In this document: positions 1 through 5,147 of the stretch, in pieces | Layout of the letters: every line of letters starts with the position of its first letter | Position numbering within the stretch: position 1 is the first letter of the stretch | Origin: Clostridia bacterium | Lineage (GTDB): Bacteria > Bacillota > Clostridia > DUPQ01 | DNA: 5,147 nucleotides | Reading direction: 5' to 3' | Assembly: GCA_030592355.1 (NCBI GenBank) | Contig: JAUVJE010000166.1 | Location: 1-5,147, forward strand | Translations under genes and position numbers: made by a program | The notes under the pieces: generated by a model | Database searches by the model: none | What the model was told of the DNA's origin: nothing | What the model saw: only the letters and a program-made list of their open reading frames with translations

Positions 1-1
1 C

Positions 2-1348
2 GTCGGCACAGGAACACCCGACTTGTATTTTACATTTGCCAGGGATAAGGCAAACATGGATTTCTCCGCATGGCAGGGAAACGATTTCCAAATAACCGAT
101 GAAACCTGGGCGGATATAAATGAAAAAGTAAAAGAATATAATGAGCCGGGCAAGTTCGTTTGTTTTCTGGGTTATGAATGGTCCGGTACTACCCCTATGG
201 GCGGCGACCACAATATTTATTTTCTCGGTGACGATCAAAAAATTCACAGAAGCTATCACTGGCAAATCGGAATGGAAAATCAAGACGGCAGCGCACGCAG
301 CCCTCTCTCTTCACTTTGGGAAGAATTCGAAGGCAGAAACGATGTCATGGCCATTCCCCATGTAGGCGGAAGATACGGCAATTTTGATTTTTATAATCCT
401 GACTTCTCGCCTGTGGTAGAAATACATTCCCATCACGGGTCATTTGAATGGTTTTTCCTAGACATCCTTGCCCGCGGCCACAATCCGGGAATTATAGCAG
501 CCAGCGATGATCATTCCTGCAGACCCGGACTGTCGTTCCCCACCGAGGTTTCTTCAAGGGGTGGATTTGTATCTTTTGATGTAAAGGGCGGCTATACGGC
601 GGTTTTTGCGGAAACCCTTGACAGAAAATCTATTTGGGACGCCATTAAAGCACGGCACTGCTATGCAACAAGCGGTGAAAGGATGATTGCATCCGTTGCA
701 TGCGGCGATAAAATAATGGGTGATGAATTTAGAATTGATTCTCCTCCGATTTTTGATATTTATGTCATAGGAACCACAGGCATAAAGGAATTCTATGTAA
801 TGAGAAACCTTGATGTGGCTTTTAGCCTTAATGACACGAGGCCCCGTGATGAAAGCAGGATTTTCATCGAGTGGAGCGGCGTAAGGGTCAAAAGCAGGGC
901 AAAAAAAACACAGTGGAATGGAACAATACGAATTGAACACGGCACCATAATTAGTGTTGATGAATATAAAAATCAAAAACGGGGCAAACGAACAGAATTA
1001 ATATCCGGAAATCTTTTAAAATTCAATTCCTCTACTTCCGGCGATACCGATGGTTTCGAACTCAATATGATAAAAACCAGCGAAACTGTCATTACAATTA
1101 ATTATGGCGAAAACCAGTTCAGTTTTAAAACAGAAGAACTATCCCACGGCAATATAAAGCATTTCGCGGGAGGAGTTAATCTTGAAATACGTGCAGGTCA
1201 TCCCCCTATGAATATTGGGAATAACGTTGAACTTCAGTTTATAGACGGCAACATTGAACCGGGTAATAATGCATACTGGATTAAAGCTATACAAACCGAC
1301 GGCCACACTCTGTGGACCAGTCCTATGTATATTGATTTTAGTGGTTGA
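2..1348 (+). CDS. DUF3604 (PHP-like) putative metallohydrolase, 5' end missing
   Basis: The reading frame is already open at the left edge, so the true start lies upstream; the TTG at 23 is only an internal codon. The 448 visible residues (numbered from the codon at 2) carry the conserved core of DUF3604 proteins: QGNDFQITD (25-33), the PGKF..FLGYEWSG segment followed by GGDHN (67-71), AIPHVGGR (117-124), VEIHSHHGSFEW (139-150), ASDDHSCRPG (167-176) and RHCYATSGER (218-227). The His and Asp residues in these blocks are the likely metal ligands, as in PHP-type hydrolases. The N-terminal HxH-type block (GDLHGxS in relatives) should lie just upstream and is not visible. The C-terminal half, ending in NAYWIKAIQTDGHTLWTSP, is the usual tail of these proteins. 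The family's reaction is not well defined, and hydrolysis of a phosphate or other ester is only inferred. The gene faces a sialidase-like gene tail to tail. The family call is firm; substrate and function are unknown. Confidence 0.9.
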   Translation, partial: VGTGTPDLYFTFARDKANMDFSAWQGNDFQITDETWADINEKVKEYNEPGKFVCFLGYEWSGTTPMGGDHNIYFLGDDQKIHRSYHWQIGMENQDGSARSPLSSLWEEFEGRNDVMAIPHVGGRYGNFDFYNPDFSPVVEIHSHHGSFEWFFLDILARGHNPGIIAASDDHSCRPGLSFPTEVSSRGGFVSFDVKGGYTAVFAETLDRKSIWDAIKARHCYATSGERMIASVACGDKIMGDEFRIDSPPIFDIYVIGTTGIKEFYVMRNLDVAFSLNDTRPRDESRIFIEWSGVRVKSRAKKTQWNGTIRIEHGTIISVDEYKNQKRGKRTELISGNLLKFNSSTSGDTDGFELNMIKTSETVITINYGENQFSFKTEELSHGNIKHFAGGVNLEIRAGHPPMNIGNNVELQFIDGNIEPGNNAYWIKAIQTDGHTLWTSPMYIDFSG

Positions 1349-1364
1349 AAATTTAAAATAATAT

Positions 1365-1381
1365 ATATGCCTAGGGCATAT
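1365..1381. terminator. Possible weak bidirectional terminator hairpin
   Basis: ATATGCC (1365-1371) and GGCATAT (1375-1381) form a 7-bp stem with a 3-nt loop between the ends of two convergent genes. On the plus strand the nearest T-run (TTTTT at 1393-1397) begins about 12 nt after the stem. On the minus strand the stem runs into AT-rich sequence without a clean T-tract. Position favours a terminator; the short, half-AT stem and poor T-tract argue against an efficient one. Confidence 0.3.
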
Positions 1382-1420
1382 TACAGATATTATTTTTGCC
1401 CAAGGCATATTACAGATATT
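1368..1420. repeat. Two-copy direct repeat, 24-nt units at 29-nt spacing
   Basis: Units at 1368-1391 and 1397-1420 match at 22 of 24 positions. The last 17 nt, GGCATATTACAGATATT, are identical. Each unit begins with a small inverted repeat, TGCC-nnn-GGCA, whose 3-nt centre differs (TAG against CAA). The second unit ends on the first base of the sialidase-like gene's stop codon (TTA at 1420-1422 on the plus strand). The repeat fills the spacer between two convergent genes. It could be a local duplication, a repeated 3'-end processing or termination element, or part of a small dispersed repeat family. With two copies in view, these cannot be told apart. Confidence 0.75.
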
Positions 1421-2439
1421 TATAGCTTCCAGCGGACTATGCCTGTGTGATAGCGGTTGTGTTCGATGATTCCATCTGCGTAATAGGCAGTAACAATGGT
1501 GCCGTCCGCCAGCTGCACGGATGACGGGTAGCCCATGTCCCCCGCTCCATCCAGAACAACCAAAATATTTGGTTCTGTCCAATTCTTGCCATTTGAATCA
1601 CCGATTCGGTACATTATGGATTTTTGATTGTTTCTTACTCCGTAACACATAAGAATTTTACCATCATTTAATTTAGTGAGGGCTGCAGGTATTTGATTTA
1701 AAAGACTCATATCCTCTAAAAAAGTCCATGCTACTCCTCCGTTCGTGCTCTTATACAATTTTATATGTTGGTTGGAAGCTGATCTTGAAGCCGCCAGGAT
1801 AGTATTATCGTCTAATGCAATAATTGTAGTTTCATTGATAGCTTTATCAATTTCGTAAAATTCCGTCCATGACCGGCCGTCGTCCCGGCTTATCAATATA
1901 CCCGCTCTTCTGGTGCAGCTTCGAAACTCAACCGCCTTATTAGTTCCAAGGACATATATGGGGCATGCCAGGGATTTTCGGGGAAGCTTAATTATTTCAC
2001 CAAACGGGATAATAAATTCACTTTCAAAAACATAATCCAAGTCATAAGTTTCATAGGTTTTACCCCCATCCGAAGAGCGGGCGATTTTTGACACCTGCAA
2101 TTCAGATTTGTAAAAATAATTTTTAAGATAATACGCACTGTCATATAAAACAGCAGGCCTGTTTGTATATCCTGAGACAATCGCCATAAAATCCCCATTG
2201 TGGGCAATACCTGACACATGATTCATCCTGTTGGTCGTCGTTTCATGCACTACCGGTGTGCCGGCGTAAGAGAAAATCCTTCCGCCGTCATTACTGGTCC
2301 AACAGCCAATATCCCCTTCTGTCATACCGTGGCAGGGAGAGTTGAAACCGGATAAGAATATCCTCTCTTCGCCGTCAAGTCTCAGCTGGGGCCACAAACA
2401 TCCGTTATCCACCGCAATAAAACGCTCTGTGATTTTCAT
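1420..2439 (-). CDS. Sialidase-like BNR/Asp-box beta-propeller protein
   Basis: This 339-residue protein starts at ATG (2437-2439) behind a clear GGAGG (2446-2450, minus strand) at 6-nt spacing, which fixes the start. It is built from Asp-box repeats (S-x-D-x-G-x-x-W/F): SNDGGRIF (49-56), SSDGGKTY (122-129), SRDDGRSW (184-191), STNGGVAW (231-238) and a degenerate DSNGKNW (281-287). Their regular spacing fits a six-bladed propeller of the sialidase superfamily. The C-terminal block GDMGYPSSVQLADGTIVTAYY (300-320) is typical of BNR sialidase-family proteins and contains candidate catalytic tyrosines; the N-terminal CHGMTEGD..CW block (36-47) recurs in clostridial relatives. There is no signal peptide or membrane segment, so it is probably cytoplasmic and would act on imported oligosaccharides. 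True sialidase activity is not shown: no FRIP motif is present and the arginine triad cannot be assigned by eye. It is monocistronic as far as seen, convergent with the DUF3604 gene and divergent from ychF. Confidence 0.88.
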   Translation of the reverse strand: MKITERFIAVDNGCLWPQLRLDGEERIFLSGFNSPCHGMTEGDIGCWTSNDGGRIFSYAGTPVVHETTTNRMNHVSGIAHNGDFMAIVSGYTNRPAVLYDSAYYLKNYFYKSELQVSKIARSSDGGKTYETYDLDYVFESEFIIPFGEIIKLPRKSLACPIYVLGTNKAVEFRSCTRRAGILISRDDGRSWTEFYEIDKAINETTIIALDDNTILAASRSASNQHIKLYKSTNGGVAWTFLEDMSLLNQIPAALTKLNDGKILMCYGVRNNQKSIMYRIGDSNGKNWTEPNILVVLDGAGDMGYPSSVQLADGTIVTAYYADGIIEHNRYHTGIVRWKL

Positions 2440-2450
2440 ATAAAACCTCC

Positions 2451-2478
2451 GTACATAGAATAACCTACTCTATTGTAC
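2451..2478 (-). promoter_or_regulatory. Weak candidate promoter/operator of the sialidase-like gene
   Basis: Read on the minus strand, TACAAT (plus 2472-2477) is a good -10 hexamer about 32 nt from the start codon, but no convincing -35 lies 16-18 bp upstream. The -10 falls in an imperfect inverted repeat, GTACATAG (2451-2458) against CTATTGTAC (2470-2478), one base short of perfect. Another GTAC lies at 2479-2482. A poor -35 with an overlapping inverted repeat would suit a regulated promoter, but this is weak evidence. Confidence 0.25.
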
Positions 2479-2514
2479 AGTACTTATACGTCCCTGAGAG
2501 TGCCTATTTGTAAC

Positions 2515-2543
2515 TTGTATGATATATCATGCCAGTATATAAT
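2515..2543 (+). promoter_or_regulatory. Sigma-A type promoter for ychF-tmcAL
   Basis: TTGTAT (2515-2520) as -35 and a perfect TATAAT (2538-2543) as -10 are separated by exactly 17 bp. Transcription would start near 2550, giving a leader of about 58 nt before the ychF ATG. This is the best promoter-like match in the divergent region and has the right orientation and distance for ychF. Confidence 0.75.
2519..2530. promoter_or_regulatory. 12-bp perfect palindrome in the promoter spacer
   Basis: ATGATATATCAT is its own reverse complement. It overlaps the last two bases of the -35 hexamer and lies otherwise in the spacer between -35 and -10. The half-motif TGATATAT recurs at 2549-2556, near the predicted transcription start. 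The position suits an operator, but AT-rich palindromes of this size can arise by chance. Confidence 0.35.
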
Positions 2544-2558
2544 ATGTCTGATATATTT

Positions 2559-2580
2559 CCCGGATATCCAATATTCCGGG
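2559..2580 (+). promoter_or_regulatory. Hairpin in the ychF leader
   Basis: CCCGGA (2559-2564) pairs with TCCGGG (2575-2580). With one bulged T (2574) the stem extends by three A-T pairs to 9 bp, closing on CCA. It would lie about 10 nt from the predicted mRNA 5' end and 28 nt before the ATG. No T-run follows, so it is not an intrinsic terminator. A stabilising 5' stem-loop or a protein-binding site is possible. Confidence 0.45.
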
Positions 2581-2608
2581 TTAACTAATAACAGAATGGA
2601 CTAATTAT

Positions 2609-3700
2609 ATGAGACTGGGAATCGTAGGACTGCCAAATGTGGGCAAAAGCACACTTTTTAACGCACTGACAAAAGCGGGGGCCGCCGAGGCCGCAAATTA
2701 TCCTTTTTGCACTATCGAACCTAATGTAGGGGTTGTTCCCGTACCTGATAAACGGCTCGATTTTCTTACAAAATTACATGACGCAAAAAAAACTACACAT
2801 GCTGTCATTGAATTCGTGGATATTGCAGGACTTGTGGAAGGGGCCAGCAAGGGCGAAGGGCTTGGCAATAAATTTTTGGATCATATCCGCCAGGTTGATG
2901 CCATCTGCCATGTGGTAAGGTGCTTTGACGATGAAAATGTGGTTCATGTTGACGGAGCCGTATCCCCTGTCAAGGATGTTGAAATAATAAACCTCGAATT
3001 GATCTTTTCAGATATCGAGGCTGTGGAAAAAAGGATTGACAAAACTCATAAACTTGCAAAAACCGGAGATACAAACCATCTGCGGATGCTCGGGTTCTAT
3101 AAAAGGCTAAAATCACATATGGAATCCGGCAAACCGGCAAGAATGTTCGACTTAGCTGAAAATGAAAAAATATTTTACAGGGATTTATTTCTTTTAACGG
3201 CCAAACCGGTGTTGTATATGGCAAATACAGATGAAGAAGCTTTTATGCACAAGAACCCCCATGTTATAGAACTTGAAGGCATCGCTGAAAAGGACCATAC
3301 GGAAGTTGTAAGGATATGTGCAAAACTTGAAGAAGAAATAGGAACATTTAACGAAACAGAAAAGCATGAGTTTTTGCATGAAATCGGTGTTGAAAAAACC
3401 GGTCTCGAAAAATTCATAATCAAAAGCTACTCATTGCTCAATCTGATAAGCTTTTTAACCGTCGGTCCAAAGGAAGCCAGAGCCTGGACAATAACTGCGG
3501 GGGTCACAGCTCCGCAGGCCGCCGGTAAAATCCATACTGATTTTGAACGCGGGTTCATTCGTGCGGAAGTTATAGCCTATAAAGACCTTGAGGAATGTAA
3601 AACTATGGCGGCAGCACGCGAAAAAGGCCTCGTAAAAAGCGAAGGAAAGGAATATGTTATAAAGGACGGAGACGTGATTCTTTTCCGCTTCAATGTGTGA
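2609..3700 (+). CDS. ychF: Redox-regulated ATPase YchF (OLA1 family)
   Basis: YchF is a cytoplasmic P-loop protein of the Obg-related class that prefers ATP over GTP and binds ribosomes; its E. coli and human (OLA1) relatives are linked to stress response. The 363 residues equal the usual family length. Visible motifs are the P-loop GLPNVGKST (7-15), the signature NYPFCTIEPN (30-39), the G3 motif DIAGL (71-75) followed by GASKGEGLGNKF (78-89), and NTDE (206-209) in place of the NKxD of true GTPases, which explains the ATP preference. His113, in VVHV, matches the histidine proposed for catalysis in E. coli YchF. A C-terminal TGS domain (about 278-361) contains RAWTI, IHTDFERGFIRAEVI and the terminal DGDVILFRFNV. 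The insert between the nucleotide-binding segments (about 125-200) should form the coiled-coil domain. The ATG at 2609 is preceded only by a weak GGA (2598-2600), but family alignment fixes this start. It is probably transcribed with tmcAL. Confidence 0.97.
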   Translation: MRLGIVGLPNVGKSTLFNALTKAGAAEAANYPFCTIEPNVGVVPVPDKRLDFLTKLHDAKKTTHAVIEFVDIAGLVEGASKGEGLGNKFLDHIRQVDAICHVVRCFDDENVVHVDGAVSPVKDVEIINLELIFSDIEAVEKRIDKTHKLAKTGDTNHLRMLGFYKRLKSHMESGKPARMFDLAENEKIFYRDLFLLTAKPVLYMANTDEEAFMHKNPHVIELEGIAEKDHTEVVRICAKLEEEIGTFNETEKHEFLHEIGVEKTGLEKFIIKSYSLLNLISFLTVGPKEARAWTITAGVTAPQAAGKIHTDFERGFIRAEVIAYKDLEECKTMAAAREKGLVKSEGKEYVIKDGDVILFRFNV

Positions 3701-3751
3701 CGTCATAGTACTACAGGGAAAAAATATATTTTTTTCTAAGAGGAAATCTGA

Positions 3752-4969
3752 ATGAGAACAGTCGGAATCGTTTGTGAATACAATCCGTTTCACAACGGAC
3801 ATCTAAACCATATGCAAAGGGCTGCCGCCCATCCTGACGGCGACTATGTTGTATGCGTAATGAGCTCCGATTTCCTACAGCGAGGCGAACCGGCAATACT
3901 ACCTAAAAATCTTAGGGCTGAATCGGCGGTTTTAAATGGAGCTGACCTGGTTTTTGAACTTCCTTCCGTATTTTCCTGTAGCAGTGCGGAGTTTTATGCA
4001 TCATCTGCGCTTTTAATGATGGGCAGACTGGGTATTGTGGACTCAGTTGTTTTTGGTTCAGAAAACAATGATATTGCTTTATTAAAAAAAATCGCAAAAC
4101 TTCTGGTCGCCGAACCGGAAGATTACAAAATTCTTTTAAAAAAACATCTCGCTGTGGGTGTTTCTTTTGCCAAGGCACGTTCAAATGCTCTATCTGAATA
4201 TTTTAGCAATGATAAAATCAGCGGGATAGTAAGCGGTTCGAATAACATCCTTGGAATAGAATACATTAAGGCAATTATTCGTAACGGGCTTCCCATTAAT
4301 CCGGTCAGCGTGCCCAGAATTGCAGAAGAATACAAAAATGAAGCAATAGCCGGCTCATTTCCAAGTGCTACCGCAATCCGTCATTCTATCCTTACTTTTG
4401 GACTGAACACCGCAGCGGATTATCTTCCTTCTCCTACATTTGATTTATTAAAGAATTTTTATGCCGATAACACAGGATTTATTAATATGGAAAATTTAAA
4501 GGATGCAGTCTTTTACAGAATCGCATCATTGTCTCCCGCCGAACTTGCTGAGTACCCCGGCGTCATCGAAGGATTTGAAAATAGGCTCAAATCTACATTG
4601 GCAACAACTGATACTCTAAGCGGTTTCATTGATGCCTGTGCGACAAAAAGATACCCAAAAACCCGCATCGCCCGTATGCTTATACATTTACTGCTGGGAT
4701 TAAAAAAGCCTGAAGCATATTCGTTATGGGAAAAAGGCCCTATGTATGCACGACTCCTTTCCGCCAGTAAAAAAGGAATGAACTTAATCCCTATACTTGA
4801 AAGGAATGCCAGCATCCCGGTCTTTACATCATTTAAGCCTTTTTACAACATTGCACGTCCGTCATGGAAAACTATTCTGGATTACGAAATTAAGGCGTCT
4901 GACATTTATTCCACCGCTGCAGGACTTCCCACCGGCAGGGATTATACTATTAGCTTTAATGTCCTTTAA
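3752..4969 (+). CDS. tmcAL: tRNA(Met) cytidine acetate ligase TmcAL
   Basis: TmcAL (formerly YlbM/DUF795) uses ATP and acetate to acetylate the wobble cytidine C34 of elongator tRNA-Met, giving ac4C and accurate AUG decoding. The 405 residues are near the family length. The N-terminal nucleotidyltransferase fold shows GIVCEYNPFHNGH (5-17), whose HNGH (14-17) is the HxGH-type nucleotide-binding motif. It is followed by MSSDFLQRGEPA (37-48), DLVFELP (65-71), FGSE (101-104), SNNILGIEY (163-171) and SATAIR (205-210). The all-helical C-terminal part ends with the usual DY.I.ASDIYS segment. The stretch at 38-40 reads SSD where SGN is common in relatives; this is probably natural variation. The ATG at 3752 follows AAGAGGA (3738-3744) with about 8-nt spacing. 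It lies 51 bp after ychF; the AT-rich spacer (an A6-TATA-T7 run at 3719-3735) lacks a GC stem and is unlikely to stop transcription. No clear terminator follows the gene. Confidence 0.95.
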   Translation: MRTVGIVCEYNPFHNGHLNHMQRAAAHPDGDYVVCVMSSDFLQRGEPAILPKNLRAESAVLNGADLVFELPSVFSCSSAEFYASSALLMMGRLGIVDSVVFGSENNDIALLKKIAKLLVAEPEDYKILLKKHLAVGVSFAKARSNALSEYFSNDKISGIVSGSNNILGIEYIKAIIRNGLPINPVSVPRIAEEYKNEAIAGSFPSATAIRHSILTFGLNTAADYLPSPTFDLLKNFYADNTGFINMENLKDAVFYRIASLSPAELAEYPGVIEGFENRLKSTLATTDTLSGFIDACATKRYPKTRIARMLIHLLLGLKKPEAYSLWEKGPMYARLLSASKKGMNLIPILERNASIPVFTSFKPFYNIARPSWKTILDYEIKASDIYSTAAGLPTGRDYTISFNVL

Positions 4970-5020
4970 AAAAGAGAATAATGTATAGCTGATGTACTGC
5001 ACTATATCAAAAATTGGTGT

Positions 5021-5059
5021 ATAAAGTAGGGAAACCTATCTCTAGACTTCCCCCTTATC
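5021..5059 (-). ncRNA. Group II intron domain VI with branch-point A
   Basis: On the minus strand, GGGAAGUCUA pairs over 10 bp with UAGGUUUCCC (plus 5029-5052) and is capped by a GAGA (GNRA) tetraloop. Below it a G-U pair is followed by an unpaired A (complement of plus 5027) and then a lower stem of GAA type pairing with CUU. This bulged A, 7 nt from a 3' end of ...CUUUAU, matches the lariat branch point of group II introns. Confidence 0.8.
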
Positions 5060-5092
5060 AAACCGCACGTGCCCTATTAAGGCATACGGCTT
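5060..5092 (-). ncRNA. Group II intron domain V
   Basis: Read on the minus strand, the 5' arm starts AAGCCGTATGCC and the 3' arm ends GGGCACGTGCGGTTT. An 8-bp lower stem (AAGCCGUA with UGCGGUUU, including G-U pairs) is followed by the typical 2-nt CG bulge on the 3' side, then a short upper stem (UGCCU with GGGCA) and a small A/U loop. The catalytic AGC triad is intact at the second to fourth nucleotides. The usual first G-C pair is replaced by A-U, so base pairing is kept. Length is 33 nt, one fewer than the common 34, and the loop is not GNRA. Confidence 0.85.
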
Positions 5093-5147
5093 ACCAGTTG
5101 TAGTTTTATAATGAATGTTATGTTGTGGCCAGACCTTTGCTATAAGC

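Larger units (their letters stand above)
5021..5147 (-). mobile_element. Group II intron, 3' end only (domains V and VI)
   Basis: On the minus strand the last 127 nt hold the two most diagnostic structures of a group II intron in the right order and spacing: a domain V hairpin with its AGC catalytic triad, then a domain VI stem with a bulged adenosine and a CUAC-type 3' end. The predicted 3' splice site is after the T at plus 5021 (intron ending AT), or alternatively after 5019 (ending AC). The rest of the intron, including domains I-III and any reverse transcriptase/maturase in domain IV, would lie to the right of the window. Positions 5093-5147 would be the 3' part of domain IV and the junction to domain V. 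The insertion lies about 50 bp beyond the tmcAL stop and is oriented against it, so it disrupts no gene visible here. The 3' exon is the AT-rich stretch 4970-5020. Confidence 0.82.

Noticed and set aside
23..25. TTG at 23 as the start codon of the DUF3604 gene.
   Set aside because: The frame is open to the window edge and the residues before it (VGTGTPD) fit the family, whose N-terminal metal-binding block should lie upstream.
554..976. A 140-codon minus-strand open frame inside the DUF3604 gene.
   Set aside because: It is the antisense shadow of a strongly conserved coding region and resembles no protein family I recognise.
1368..1420. The spaced direct repeat considered as a CRISPR remnant.
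   Set aside because: There are only two units with a 5-nt gap between them, no real spacer and no cas genes.
1139..1582. A 147-codon minus-strand open frame overlapping the ends of both left-hand genes.
   Set aside because: It overlaps the sialidase-like gene in another frame and the DUF3604 gene in antisense; both have clear family motifs and this frame has none.
3698..3705. TGACGTCA palindrome overlapping the ychF stop codon.
   Set aside because: An 8-bp palindrome is expected by chance at this scale and the eukaryotic CRE resemblance has no meaning here.
3719..3735. A6-TATA-T7 near-palindrome between ychF and tmcAL, resembling a terminator.
   Set aside because: The stem would be purely A-T, too weak for an intrinsic terminator, and it directly precedes the tmcAL ribosome site.
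5118..5147. A short minus-strand frame (AYSKGLATT, then stop) that could be the C-terminus of an intron-encoded reverse transcriptase.
   Set aside because: Only nine residues are visible and none is diagnostic; another minus-strand frame is also open through domain V. It cannot be called without sequence to the right.

Overview
The window looks like chromosomal DNA of an AT-leaning low-GC Gram-positive bacterium, most likely a member of the Clostridia. This rests on the presence of tmcAL (typical of Firmicutes), strong GGAGG/AGAGG Shine-Dalgarno sites, and protein similarity recalled by eye. No database search was run.

Layout, left to right. (1) Positions 2-1348 (+) hold the 3' part of a gene for a DUF3604 (PHP-like) putative metallohydrolase; its 5' end lies outside the window. 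(2) A short AT-rich convergent spacer (1349-1419) carries two near-identical 24-nt units at 29-nt spacing, the first with a small hairpin. (3) Positions 1420-2439 (-) encode a 339-residue BNR/Asp-box sialidase-like protein. (4) A divergent intergenic region (2440-2608) holds a very good sigma-A-type promoter reading right, a 12-bp palindrome inside its spacer, and a leader hairpin. (5) ychF (2609-3700, +) and tmcAL (3752-4969, +) follow 51 bp apart and are probably co-transcribed. (6) At the right edge, on the minus strand, lies the 3' end of a group II intron: domain V (5060-5092) and domain VI with a bulged branch-point A (about 5021-5059). The rest of the intron, and any reverse transcriptase it encodes, lies beyond the window.

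Function. YchF is a universally conserved ribosome-associated ATPase. TmcAL makes N4-acetylcytidine at the wobble position of elongator tRNA-Met, so this right-hand unit serves translation. The left-hand genes look like accessory catabolic genes, possibly for host- or plant-derived glycans, but their substrates cannot be read from the sequence.

The genes are of known families. The parts most worth a second look are the intron end, the structured divergent promoter region and the tandem repeat. I found no evidence of a wholly new system.
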